From Gammaproteobacteria bacterium (GTDB lineage Bacteria; Pseudomonadota; Gammaproteobacteria; Xanthomonadales; Marinicellaceae), in contig JAUIGR010000021.1 in NCBI GenBank assembly GCA_030430025.1, positions 1-42,944 of the forward strand: DNA of 42,944 nucleotides, in the 5' to 3' direction. The translations under genes were made by a program, and so were the position numbers. Below the pieces are notes generated by a model. That model made no database searches. It had not been told where the DNA came from and saw only the letters and a program-made list of their open reading frames with translations. Position 1 is the stretch's first letter. Every line of letters begins with the position of its first letter. This document shows positions 32,401-41,036 of the stretch, piece by piece.

Positions 32401-35400
32401 GATTGAACTCCTGATTTTGATAGTAATATACTGCTGCGATGCCATACACGGGGCAAAGACAGCTTCAGTAAACTCGGCATCAAAATTAAAGTAAATAACA
32501 AACTAAAAACCATGCCACCAATGATGACCGTTGCAAGACCACGATAAATATCAGACCCCACACCTGGTATCACTAATAAAGGCAGCATACCCAAAATACT
32601 GGTCAACGTACTCATATAAACAGGCCGTGCTCGAATACGAACCGCTTCCATCACAGCATCTGACTTACTGCGACCCAAAAGCTGAAATTCTCTGGTTTGA
32701 CTTACCAATAAGATGGCATTATTAACTACTAATCCAAGTAAGATAATAAAACCAATCATAGTCAACATGTCCAATGATTGGTAAGTCACTATATTCAATA
32801 GCTTCAATGCCAATAACCCTCCAGCCAAAGCCAAAGGCATTACTGCCAATACCAAAAGAGCATCTCTCATGGACTTAAAGATAGCTGCCATAATTAAAAA
32901 AAGTATCATAATGGCGAGCATGAAATTTTTCAGCATATCAAACAATGCCGATTCCAGTCGATCTGCACTGCCTTTGTATTGGATAGCCGCTCCGTCTGGT
33001 AACAAATCTCTTAATACAGGACCAACTTCTTCGCGTAATGTTAAAAGCGCTTCTTCCACAGTCATTTCGGTAACTGGCAGTACCTGTATGCTGATGGTTT
33101 TCTGCCCATCTACTCGTTGAATATTGCTCGGCCCTACAGTTCTTTGAATGATTGCCAAGGAGCCAATTGTTTGCGCTCCAGCCAACGGTGTAGCAACAGG
33201 TAAAGCCGCTAACTGATCAGGGTTAGACCAACCTGGTGAACGCAAAATCATGTTATAACGATTATTACCATCAAAGTATTCACCAACAAACAACCCGCCT
33301 GTAAAGGCACGAATAGCACTGGCCAAAGTCGCTGGTGTTAAGCCAACCTCATTGATTCTGTGCTCATTAGGTATGATCTGTAGTTCTGGCTCTGATAATG
33401 ACAACCCAGAAAGTGGTCTAACCATCGCTCCAGGTAGTTTTTCTTGAATCACTGGCATGGCATTACGTGCCGCTTCCATCAAGCCCGACAGGTCGGGTCC
33501 CTGGATATTGACATTAATTGACCTCCCACCATTGTTACCCACACCCAACAACGACGCCCTACTTGGAAAGGCTTGGGTATCTGGAATCCCTTGTAGCAAT
33601 TCACCACTGAGTATTTCTACAAAAGTATCGGTTTCCTCTGGATTCAGTGGATACAAATAAAGGATGCTATTAGTGCCAAACATGGACAAATTGTAGCCCT
33701 TAATAAACGGTGCCTTTTCATGCTCCATATAAGGACGCAATCGCTCAACAATAGTTCTAGCTATTTCATTCTCATATACTGAAGTCGTTACACCCGGCGG
33801 TGCATTAAAAAAAACCTGCACAGCATCAGCTTTGGCAGGTGGCAAAAAATCAGCTTTAGGCATCAGCAAAAACACCATGGCAACCGAAGACCCTAACAAA
33901 CCAAGGACCCAGAACCATTGCATTTTAGCTGAATGCGTGAGTTTTGATACCCAACGAGTGATACCATTCCACCAGTGCTCACATGGATCTTTTTGTTTCA
34001 TCTCCTTCAACCATAACCGACTGGCAACTGGAATAATAGTGATAGCTGCCAGAAAAGAAGCCATAACACTGACGGATAAAGTGATGGCCAAATCAGAAAA
34101 CATCTGACCCTCCATACCTTCAAGAAAGAGAATAGGCAAAAAAATGGCTATCGTGGTCACAGTCGACGCAAACAGTGCACCTTTAACCTGCTCAGCACCT
34201 TTAATCACAGCTTCTTTTAAAGATTCTCCCTGTTGCCTAAACCTAACAATATTTTCCTGTACGATGATAGCAGCATCTAATATTAACCCAACGGCAAATG
34301 CCAAACCGGCCAGTGAAATCACATTTAGGGATAAATCAAATACCTTCAATGCCATAAATGATACCAATAACGACACAGGTATTGAGGTAGCTATAATCAA
34401 TGTCGATCGTCTATCTCTTAAAAAGAACCACAATGTTGCTACAGCCAACAACACACCTAAACCAAGATTATTTTTAACCAAATCAATCGCTCGCCGAATA
34501 TAAACAGAGGCATCATAACTCAGTTCAATGATTAACCCTGCTTCATTCAATGGTCCGGCATTCAATTCATCAATCGCCACATTGACTTCATCCAATATAG
34601 AAACCGTGTTAGAGTCACTGCCACTTTGTAAGGTAATATAATAGGAAGGATAGCCATTGCGCTTATTGACACCAAAACCATCGACTGGCACTTTTTCTAC
34701 TGTCGCCATTTCATTGAGTTGAATAGGTCGACCATCTACCCAGGCAACAATCATCGATTCAATTTGATCGAAGTTATGTTGACCCAAAAATCGTACCGTA
34801 TACTGACGACGCCCGACGTCTGCAAAACCCGCAGACACATCAGTAGCCGAAGCGATGCTTTGAGTGATGTTACTGATCGGAACACCCAAGGCAGCAGCCT
34901 GATATGGGTCGAAGTTAATTCTCACTTCTAAGGGGCGGCGAGAATTCATATTAACCCGACTGACTCCTGGAATACGTGCCAGTCTGGGTTCTATCACTTC
35001 ATCAAAAATATACTCATATTGTTCTGAAGTATAATCGGCATCCAAATTGTCTTTTTGTGTGTACACCTGAATAGAAGCCACATTGGGTTGCCCCTGTCCT
35101 CCTACAGCGACAAAAGGTTCACCCGCATCAACAGGTAATGCAGGCGCCTGATTGAGGTTATTGATGACATTAATGAATGCTTGTTGCATGTCTGTATCGT
35201 GATCAAAAGTCAGGGTAGTATTGGTAAATCCTCGATTGATGTTTGATGTGATTTCTTTCAAACCTGGTGTACGTCGTAAAACCGTCTCCTGTGGTTCTAT
35301 AATATTGGACTCCATTTCAGCTGGCGCTGCTGCTCTCCAGTTGTTAAAAATGGAAATCTGTGGTTGTGAAAGATTCGGTAATAATTGTATAGGACGGTCT

Positions 35401-35489
35401 TTAATGGCTAAGTAGCCAAAAAGAGTAATCATAGCCAGTATGACAGCTATACTGGCAGGGTTTTTCAAACTGAAACGAGTCAAATTCAT
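32397..35489 (-). CDS. RND efflux permease
   Basis: A proton-driven inner-membrane exporter of about 1030 residues with 12 helices and two large periplasmic loops. Conserved landmarks are PNLSQPQISI near the start, and in the fourth helix FAVGLILDAAIIVQENI, followed by GTAxT-type FASTVTTIAIFLPI. AcrB has Asp-Asp in helix 4 and Lys in helix 10; here only one Asp is seen (LDAA), and helix 10 reads GLVVNNAILLV with Asn in place of Lys. The Arg of helix 11 (RIRARP) is kept. The substrate is not defined. The start is ATG at 35489, since the longer frame opens with TTG. No regulator gene adjoins. Confidence 0.92.
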   Translation of the reverse strand: MNLTRFSLKNPASIAVILAMITLFGYLAIKDRPIQLLPNLSQPQISIFNNWRAAAPAEMESNIIEPQETVLRRTPGLKEITSNINRGFTNTTLTFDHDTDMQQAFINVINNLNQAPALPVDAGEPFVAVGGQGQPNVASIQVYTQKDNLDADYTSEQYEYIFDEVIEPRLARIPGVSRVNMNSRRPLEVRINFDPYQAAALGVPISNITQSIASATDVSAGFADVGRRQYTVRFLGQHNFDQIESMIVAWVDGRPIQLNEMATVEKVPVDGFGVNKRNGYPSYYITLQSGSDSNTVSILDEVNVAIDELNAGPLNEAGLIIELSYDASVYIRRAIDLVKNNLGLGVLLAVATLWFFLRDRRSTLIIATSIPVSLLVSFMALKVFDLSLNVISLAGLAFAVGLILDAAIIVQENIVRFRQQGESLKEAVIKGAEQVKGALFASTVTTIAIFLPILFLEGMEGQMFSDLAITLSVSVMASFLAAITIIPVASRLWLKEMKQKDPCEHWWNGITRWVSKLTHSAKMQWFWVLGLLGSSVAMVFLLMPKADFLPPAKADAVQVFFNAPPGVTTSVYENEIARTIVERLRPYMEHEKAPFIKGYNLSMFGTNSILYLYPLNPEETDTFVEILSGELLQGIPDTQAFPSRASLLGVGNNGGRSINVNIQGPDLSGLMEAARNAMPVIQEKLPGAMVRPLSGLSLSEPELQIIPNEHRINEVGLTPATLASAIRAFTGGLFVGEYFDGNNRYNMILRSPGWSNPDQLAALPVATPLAGAQTIGSLAIIQRTVGPSNIQRVDGQKTISIQVLPVTEMTVEEALLTLREEVGPVLRDLLPDGAAIQYKGSADRLESALFDMLKNFMLAIMILFLIMAAIFKSMRDALLVLAVMPLALAGGLLALKLLNIVTYQSLDMLTMIGFIILLGLVVNNAILLVSQTREFQLLGRSKSDAVMEAVRIRARPVYMSTLTSILGMLPLLVIPGVGSDIYRGLATVIIGGMVFSLLFTLILMPSLLKLSLPRVWHRSSILLSKSGVQS

Positions 35490-35542
35490 GGTCACACCCA
35501 ATTACTTTTCTGAACAGTTTAGCAGTCAAGTACCAGCTTGAT

Positions 35543-35562
35543 AATAGGCCGAACGACCTATT
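35543..35562. promoter_or_regulatory. Palindrome upstream of the RND permease, possible operator
   Basis: AATAGGCCGAACGACCTATT is an imperfect 20-base palindrome, with 16 of 20 positions symmetric, centred about 64 bases before the permease ATG. On the minus strand the promoter-like TATTAT lies at its downstream edge. Placement suits a repressor of the TetR or MarR type controlling the efflux genes, but no regulator gene is visible. Confidence 0.4.
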
Positions 35563-35707
35563 TACGATGGCTGACATAGGTTAAAAGTCACGATTTTGTC
35601 CAGTCAATATCCGATTGATACTTACCAGAGTAATATAATGGAGAATCTTAGATAAAGAAGTTAGTGACTTAGCTCATCGGTACGAATAGTGGAACATACA
35701 TTACCAG

Positions 35708-35745
35708 AGGCAATAAAATTCAAAACGCCCGTTTTCACGAGCGTT
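35708..35745 (-). terminator. Rho-independent terminator of the M16 gene
   Basis: Read on the minus strand, AACGCTCGT pairs with ACGGGCGTT across a GAAA tetraloop (nine base pairs, one G-T pair), and TTGAATTTTATT follows. It is 12 bases beyond the stop of the M16 gene, so it ends that transcript before the RND pair. Confidence 0.8.
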
Positions 35746-35756
35746 GATCTGTTGCA

Positions 35757-38633
35757 TTAATGAAATACTTGATTAATTGGAACTACTTTTACCTGATCAG
35801 CTTTGAGTTTTAAATCATAGTCTTGAATGACTTGATCTTCTGCTAACAAAGCAGCAGGTTTCTCTGAATTGTAGGTCATTTCGGATGTACTGCCATTAAC
35901 CAGTCGTTCTTTCATATCTTTGGCATCTTTGGTGATAAAAACAAAGTGTACATTATCGGTTTGCAAATGTTCTTTTATCACTTCATTTACTTGCTCAACC
36001 GTTAGATCTGCCAAGCCTTTTTTTACCATCTCAACGAAGTTGGCTGTACCATAATACTCGCTGTCTAAATGATAGCCCAACACCCTATCCTGCCCCTTTA
36101 AAAGCAGACCCACATATTTTGATAAGAATAATCTTGTATTCTCAAACGCTGTGATGGTCATACCTTCGTCAATCAGTTTTTCCAATTCATACATCGCGGT
36201 CCGTGTGGCAAAATGAGCATCAGTATTGGTTCGCAAAGGCCTCAACCACACTTGAAAAATTTGCTCTGAACGACCTAAATTGGCATTTGGTTGTGTTCTA
36301 TACATACCTCGTGGAAAATACTCTATATAAGCATAATCGCCATAATTCATACCACGCGCTTCCCGAATTCGTTGATACAAAAAACTGTTTGAGTTACGGT
36401 GTTCCCCTAAATATGATCTGACTAACCACAAAGCCACCCAGTCATCATGAGAACGGTTCACATCGATTGGAAAACCAAATGATACCGCTGTGGGCATAGT
36501 CTCTTTCTCTACAATAGTCACATGCCGACCTTTTAACCCAGGTGCATCACCGATATTGACCATATCTCCACCTGTTTGAGGCAAACTTTTGGCTAAGCGT
36601 TGTTTCAGCTCATATGTCAATTCATTTGATAATTGACCGGTGATACCTAAAGTTAATTTATCTTGGGTCAGCTGTTGTCGATAAAAACTCTTAACATCAT
36701 TAAGGGTCATGTTTTGTAAGTCTGAAACATGTCCTAAATTGAGTGAACCATAAGGGTGTCCAAGATAAAGCGCCTCATACAAGACCTCCTTACCCAGCTC
36801 TTCATCATTATTACCTTTTAGGTCTGTCTCTATGGCATTGATGGCTTGAGTTTTCAAACGAGTAAAGTCATCTTCTTTAAATCCAGGGTTCAATAAATTA
36901 TCTAACACCAAGTCCAGCCATTGTCCTGCTTTTTCCTTGTGCACTCGTCCAGACAATGACATCATTTCTTTATCGACTTGTGAACCAAAATACGCAGCCA
37001 ATGGCAGCATGGCCTTTTGAATTTCTTGATATGTCTTACTTGTTGAACCAGCATCAGTCAACATCGCAGCTGTTAAATTCGCCAAACCCTTTTTACCCGG
37101 TGGATCTTGTGCTGAACCGGTATTGAATAAGAAATTGATATCAATGATATCACTACTATTTCTCAAATCAGCTACTTCAAAATTAATAGCAACTTCTTCT
37201 TTAGCATCAGCAACCAATTTTGATAGTTCAAAATCATCATCTAAATCATCTATTGATTGAGCTTGTGCCAATGTCACCATAATACGGCCATCATCAACTA
37301 AGTATTGGTTAGCAGCCCACTTCACATCAGCTGTCGTGATTTCATCTAAACGCTGATATTGCAAATTAACAAACTCTGGATCACGATTAAATTGAACAAC
37401 TGAAGCCAACATATCGCCGATGGCTTCTGAGTTATCTAAACTGTTGGTAAATCCATAGCGAGCAGCAGATCTAATATCATTCAGCGCTTTATCATCTACT
37501 GTTTCAGTCCTTGCCTTAACAATAGTGTTGACCAAAGCATCTTTTACACTACTGTAATGGCTTGGATCGGTTAATCGCACCAACAAATAGATCAATCCGG
37601 GATCTTTATTATCAGGCGAATAAAAGAACAAAGAATCTGCCAGTTGACGTTTCACTACAATATCTTGATAAAGGTCTGAATTACCTCCAAAGTATAGTTC
37701 ACCCATCATGTCAATAGCGGCTTTGTCTTTAACTGTTGGGTCACCTGAGGCACCACGAAAAACTAAACCAAATAATGGCAACGTTTTAGATGACCATTCG
37801 ATGTGCTCATATGTATGTCCCTGTGCAGGTGGCTCTTCTGGTATATCAACTTGATAATCACCTTTTTCCCAATCACCAAAATACTGTTTTACTAAAGCAT
37901 GTGTTTCATTTACATCAACATCACCAACGACAATCACTGCTGTTTTCTCAGGTCTGTACCATCTATCAAAAAATGTAAGCGCATAATCCATTTGATTAGG
38001 CATATCTTCAATATCCTTCAAGAAACCCATCGTAGTATGTCGGTATGTGTGGTTCTTATATGCAGTTTTTCTGACTGTCTCAAACAATTGATTAAATGGG
38101 CTGGCAGAGTTTTTCAAATACTCTCCCTTGACTGCCAAAGCCTCTGTTCGAAACTGTGCTTCAGAAAATTTCAAATTTTTGAACCGATCTGATTCCAACA
38201 TGAGCATTTCTTCCAAGTCTTCCTTAACAAAAGTGACATGGTAGTTGGTGTAGTCATCTGTGGTATAGGCATTTTGATCAGCACCCATCTTTTTCAGCAT
38301 TTCACCATATTCTTCTTGGGAATAGTTATCGGTACCTCTGAACATCATGTGTTCAAAAAAGTGAGCAAAACCTGACTTTCCGGGCTCTACCTCATTACGT
38401 GATCCTGTTTGCACAGGAATCTGTAAAGAAACCACATCAGGAAAATCAGTTTTAACAACAATAACTTTCAAACCATTATTCAAAGTTCTCATATCGTAGT
38501 TTTGAGTGAAAACTTTGCTTTCAACTACCTGAGCGACCTTTTTTTGATGCGGTTTGATATGTGTTTGACGTGGTCCACATGCCAACAATATCATGGTTCC
38601 TATAACCAGTAACCCAGCTTTAAATTTGTTCAT
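35757..38633 (-). CDS. M16 family zinc metallopeptidase, lipoprotein
   Basis: A pitrilysin-like protease with two M16 halves, 958 residues. The inverted zinc motif HXXEH is HFFEH at about residues 91-95 in GFAHFFEHMMFRGT, and the third ligand follows in TEALAVKGEYLKN. The second half, from about residue 500, is the non-catalytic M16 domain with the FPIDV..WLVRSYLGEH region. The N terminus is a lipoprotein signal, MNKFKAGLLVIGTMILLAC with Cys19, which places it on a membrane facing the periplasm. I start at 38633 because the longer frame opens only with TTG and the signal begins here. Substrate peptides are unknown. Confidence 0.93.
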   Translation of the reverse strand: MNKFKAGLLVIGTMILLACGPRQTHIKPHQKKVAQVVESKVFTQNYDMRTLNNGLKVIVVKTDFPDVVSLQIPVQTGSRNEVEPGKSGFAHFFEHMMFRGTDNYSQEEYGEMLKKMGADQNAYTTDDYTNYHVTFVKEDLEEMLMLESDRFKNLKFSEAQFRTEALAVKGEYLKNSASPFNQLFETVRKTAYKNHTYRHTTMGFLKDIEDMPNQMDYALTFFDRWYRPEKTAVIVVGDVDVNETHALVKQYFGDWEKGDYQVDIPEEPPAQGHTYEHIEWSSKTLPLFGLVFRGASGDPTVKDKAAIDMMGELYFGGNSDLYQDIVVKRQLADSLFFYSPDNKDPGLIYLLVRLTDPSHYSSVKDALVNTIVKARTETVDDKALNDIRSAARYGFTNSLDNSEAIGDMLASVVQFNRDPEFVNLQYQRLDEITTADVKWAANQYLVDDGRIMVTLAQAQSIDDLDDDFELSKLVADAKEEVAINFEVADLRNSSDIIDINFLFNTGSAQDPPGKKGLANLTAAMLTDAGSTSKTYQEIQKAMLPLAAYFGSQVDKEMMSLSGRVHKEKAGQWLDLVLDNLLNPGFKEDDFTRLKTQAINAIETDLKGNNDEELGKEVLYEALYLGHPYGSLNLGHVSDLQNMTLNDVKSFYRQQLTQDKLTLGITGQLSNELTYELKQRLAKSLPQTGGDMVNIGDAPGLKGRHVTIVEKETMPTAVSFGFPIDVNRSHDDWVALWLVRSYLGEHRNSNSFLYQRIREARGMNYGDYAYIEYFPRGMYRTQPNANLGRSEQIFQVWLRPLRTNTDAHFATRTAMYELEKLIDEGMTITAFENTRLFLSKYVGLLLKGQDRVLGYHLDSEYYGTANFVEMVKKGLADLTVEQVNEVIKEHLQTDNVHFVFITKDAKDMKERLVNGSTSEMTYNSEKPAALLAEDQVIQDYDLKLKADQVKVVPINQVFH

Positions 38634-38700
38634 ACAAAAATCCAGAGTAAAACCACGCATTTTTACACAAATCTTTTTCAGCAACCTGTGTCAAAAGTAT

Positions 38701-39018
38701 TAATTAGTCAACCCTGAAAAAGTCCATTCTGGCCGTTTCCAGATTCGGTCAAACAACACTTAACCGCAAAAGTGCGATTTTACTGCAGTTTTTTTGACCT
38801 CACTTGAATCTGACGGCTCAAGGTGGCACTTTCATGTGCCACACCATCAACCAGAAAAAAGTTTCTGGAAAACTTTTTCACGCCAGCCTGAGAGCCACAT
38901 GGAAGCGGCGAATAAAAATACATTGTAATACCTGTTTTCTGGTCGAAAAAATATGCGAAATTTAAGTAAATCTTTATGTTTAACTATAAGTTGTGCATTT
39001 TTTAGGCTCGACTAATTA
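38701..39018 (-). repeat. Dispersed structured repeat, copy B (reverse)
   Basis: The reverse-oriented copy, about 318 bases long and filling most of the gap between the M16 and UPF0149 genes. Its outer ends are TAATTAGTCAACCCTGAAAA on the left and GGCTCGACTAATTA on the right, so both termini share TAATTAGTC. The core at 38855-38881 is the exact reverse complement of copies A and C. The hairpin GTGGCAC/GTGCCAC at 38823-38842 keeps its stem while its loop differs fully from copy A. The end at 39012 provides the stop codon of the UPF0149 gene. Confidence 0.9.
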
Positions 39019-39560
39019 ACAATATTACTTTCTGGATGAAACTGATTTAGCTCATCATGAAGAATCATAACACCCGTTCTGACATACTCGACAATTTCTA
39101 TAAAATCCAGCTCTTCACCTTCTGTATCTTCTGCTGTTTGCTCCACTCGAACAATCTTATCTAAGTCTTCGATAAACTCCATTGCATCCTTAGTTAATTT
39201 TTCTTTTCCTGTAAAGCCAGCCAAGCCCATAGAAGCCAAAAAAGTACTGACCCAATCAACTAATACAGAAAGTTTAGTTGTCATATTCGGTTCTTTTTCA
39301 GGCAGTAACAATTGAAACGAATAATCCTCTTGCTCCAATTGCTCTTTAGTCATATCAAAAACAGCCATTAACACAGTATCCAAACCAGACCCAATACCTT
39401 CATCGACACAATATTCACTTCGTATCCAGTCAACCCATGTTTCATAGGCTATTTCATGGTTAACAACTAACATGGCCGTAACATGGGCTTGTAGCTCACT
39501 GGGTGATGCCAATACATTCAATGCCTGTAAATGTTCTGAAAATGCTTGATAGGGAATCAT
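39012..39560 (-). CDS. UPF0149 (YgfB-like) family protein
   Basis: A 182-residue all-helical protein of the YecA/YgfB (UPF0149) family, whose function is not firmly known. Family features are the segment with TAMLVVNHEIAYETWVDWI and the later LSVLVDWVSTFLASMGLAGF. The start is ATG at 39560; a longer frame opens with TTG. A TATAAT at 39589-39594 supports this start. Its TAG stop is formed by the terminus of repeat copy B (AATTAGTCGA), so the C terminus may be slightly changed. It diverges from the zapA operon, as ygfB-type genes do in other gammaproteobacteria. Confidence 0.85.
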   Translation of the reverse strand: MIPYQAFSEHLQALNVLASPSELQAHVTAMLVVNHEIAYETWVDWIRSEYCVDEGIGSGLDTVLMAVFDMTKEQLEQEDYSFQLLLPEKEPNMTTKLSVLVDWVSTFLASMGLAGFTGKEKLTKDAMEFIEDLDKIVRVEQTAEDTEGEELDFIEIVEYVRTGVMILHDELNQFHPESNIVN

Positions 39561-39588
39561 CAATAAACCAATCAAAGTTTAAAAACGC

Positions 39589-39594
39589 ATTATA
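39589..39594 (-). promoter_or_regulatory. Candidate -10 of the UPF0149 gene
   Basis: A perfect TATAAT on the minus strand, 29 bases before the ATG at 39560. The -35 region (around TTTCAG at 17-18 bases) is poor. Confidence 0.4.
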
Positions 39595-39731
39595 GAACAT
39601 CTCATTCGAATCTGAAAAATAAGAACAACCAATAATGACCGACATGACTTCATTTATCATCGCATCAATGGCATTTTCTGTGACTTTCTCGATATTTTTC
39701 ATAAACTTGAACTTTATACTTCATCTATTGA

Positions 39732-39760
39732 TTGACCTTGTTTTAATAAAACCCTATAGT
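39732..39760 (+). promoter_or_regulatory. Sigma-70 promoter of the zapA operon
   Basis: TTGACC at 39732-39737, 17-base spacer, TATAGT at 39755-39760. The predicted transcript start near 39767 lies after the first in-frame ATG at 39765, so translation should begin at the ATG at 39789. Confidence 0.7.
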
Positions 39761-39788
39761 ATTTATGCCCGTACAGCAAATAAGAATC

Positions 39789-39992
39789 ATGAAAGACATC
39801 CAACGATTAGAAACTTCTGTAAATCAGCTGCTGGAAGCATTCCAAAAATGCCAAGCAGAAAACGAATTGCTTAAAGATAAGCTGTTAACGTTAAATTCTG
39901 AAAAATTACAGTTGATGCAAAAAAATGACCAAGCGAAAAACCGCTTGGAATCGATGATTTCAAGACTAAAAACTTTAGAGCAAAGCGCATGA
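39789..39992 (+). CDS. ZapB-like coiled-coil protein (TIGR02449 type)
   Basis: A 67-residue protein that is one long coiled coil: MKDIQRLETSVNQLLEAF and then heptads rich in Leu, Lys, Glu and Gln. Small coiled-coil genes of the TIGR02449 type stand directly before zapA in many gammaproteobacteria, which supports a role in FtsZ-ring organisation, although that is inferred. The frame extends to an ATG at 39765, but the strong promoter puts the transcript start at about 39767, so I use 39789. The stop overlaps zapA (ATGA). Confidence 0.75.
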   Translation: MKDIQRLETSVNQLLEAFQKCQAENELLKDKLLTLNSEKLQLMQKNDQAKNRLESMISRLKTLEQSA

Positions 39993-40285
39993 GCCAACAT
40001 AAAGTCAGCGTCCGCATACTCAATAAAGAGTATCAATTTTCTTGTGAGGAGCATGAACGCGCTTCACTACTGAGTGCCGCAGATTACCTGAATCAAACCA
40101 TGCAGGAAATCAAACAGCGAAATAGCACCCTCAGCTCTGATAAAGTCACATTAATGGCTGCCATGAATATTGCCCATGAACTGATCAAAGCTCAGGAATT
40201 AAACCAACAATTTGATAGTGAAGTTTTAACTACTGTCAAAAAACTAAACGACAAACTTGAACACTCTTTAAACCAAAGCATATAA
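39989..40285 (+). CDS. zapA: Cell division protein ZapA
   Basis: A 98-residue FtsZ-associated protein that bundles FtsZ filaments at the division site. The globular N-terminal domain is VSVRILNKEYQFSCEEHER, followed by LLSAADYLNQTMQEIKQRN. The C-terminal coiled coil mediates tetramer formation. Its ATG overlaps the preceding stop. The -10 of the 6S RNA promoter overlaps its own stop codon (TATAATGA). The zapA-6S-fau order matches E. coli. Confidence 0.92.
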   Translation: MSQHKVSVRILNKEYQFSCEEHERASLLSAADYLNQTMQEIKQRNSTLSSDKVTLMAAMNIAHELIKAQELNQQFDSEVLTTVKKLNDKLEHSLNQSI

Positions 40286-40286
40286 T
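40257..40286 (+). promoter_or_regulatory. 6S RNA promoter inside the end of zapA
   Basis: TTGAAC at 40257-40262, 18-base spacer, perfect TATAAT at 40281-40286. Transcription would start near 40293, right before the closing stem of 6S RNA. It lies within the last zapA codons and stop. Confidence 0.75.
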
Positions 40287-40293
40287 GACCAGA

Positions 40294-40489
40294 ATGATGT
40301 TAACTGCAGTGTTCGAGGTGCGTTTGCATATGCCTTGGCCCTAATGAATCACTACAGGAAACCTCTTTCATATGTCGGTGTGCATGCTCACCATTGCAGT
40401 GAGACGCCTTAGATATTGAAGGGTTTCCGCCTTGTACCTCTGGTACCAAGGACGCCAGCACACTACGGCACAAGCGGTTAACATCTTTT
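40294..40489 (+). ncRNA. ssrS: 6S RNA
   Basis: A roughly 195-base RNA that binds the sigma-70 RNA polymerase holoenzyme as an open-complex mimic and stores it in stationary phase. The ends form a 12-bp stem, GATGTTAACTGC at 40296-40307 with GCGGTTAACATC at 40474-40485, followed by a T-run. The inside resembles E. coli 6S, with GTGTGCATGCTCACC and GAGACGCCTTAGA at corresponding places. The location between zapA and fau is the conserved one, so the call is well supported. Confidence 0.93.
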
Positions 40490-40496
40490 ATCTATT

Positions 40497-41036
40497 ATGG
40501 CTTCTAAATCAACCCTCAGAAAAATACTTTCTTCACGAAGAAAATCACTAACAACACCTCAAGTACTGGAAAACAGTTGTAAAATAAATAACACGATCAG
40601 TACCCAATTTCTTTGCACTACTTTGCGATATGCTATATATCTTCCGTTTGGTAATGAAGTCAATCTAACTCCTCTGTTACAAAAGCATCCAAGCGGACAT
40701 ATTCCTTCAGTCATGGATAACCAAATGCAGTTCCAAAAGTGGTTGCCCAATCTACCGATCGAACAATATAAGTTGGGTATATCTCAACCAAAATTTCAAT
40801 CAAATTTATCACCAGTACAGTTAGATATTTGTTTTCTGCCACTATTAGGCTTTGATATCTATGGCACCCGATTAGGCATGGGTGGTGGCTTTTACGATCG
40901 CTACTTTGCGAATAATACCAGTACCCGTTTGGTTGGTGTAGCACATGGGTGTCAACAGGTTAACTCATTGCCGAGAGATAACTGGGATGTTAAACTGCAT
41001 GCCATTATCACTGAATCAAAAATCATCACACCATGA
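40497..41036 (+). CDS. fau: 5-formyltetrahydrofolate cyclo-ligase
   Basis: A 179-residue enzyme (MTHFS, YgfA) that converts 5-formyl-THF to 5,10-methenyl-THF using ATP. The signature [11 protein letters not shown] is at residues 127-137, and the nucleotide-binding basic residues are in [14 protein letters not shown]. It starts only eight bases after the 6S T-run, so it is probably expressed by read-through, as known for the E. coli ssrS-ygfA pair. The stop overlaps the rpiA start (ATGA). Confidence 0.93.
   Translation: MASKSTLRKILSSRRKSLTTPQVLENSCKINNTISTQFLCTTLRYAIYLPFGNEVNLTPLLQKHPSGHIPSVMDNQMQFQKWLPNLPIEQYKLGISQPKFQSNLSPVQLDICFLPLLGFDIYGTRLGMGGGFYDRYFANNTSTRLVGVAHGCQQVNSLPRDNWDVKLHAIITESKIITP

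Noticed and set aside
39496-39702. 68-residue minus-strand frame overlapping the UPF0149 start
   Set aside because: It overlaps the better-supported gene in another frame, and its start lies upstream of the likely TATAAT; no recognisable domain.
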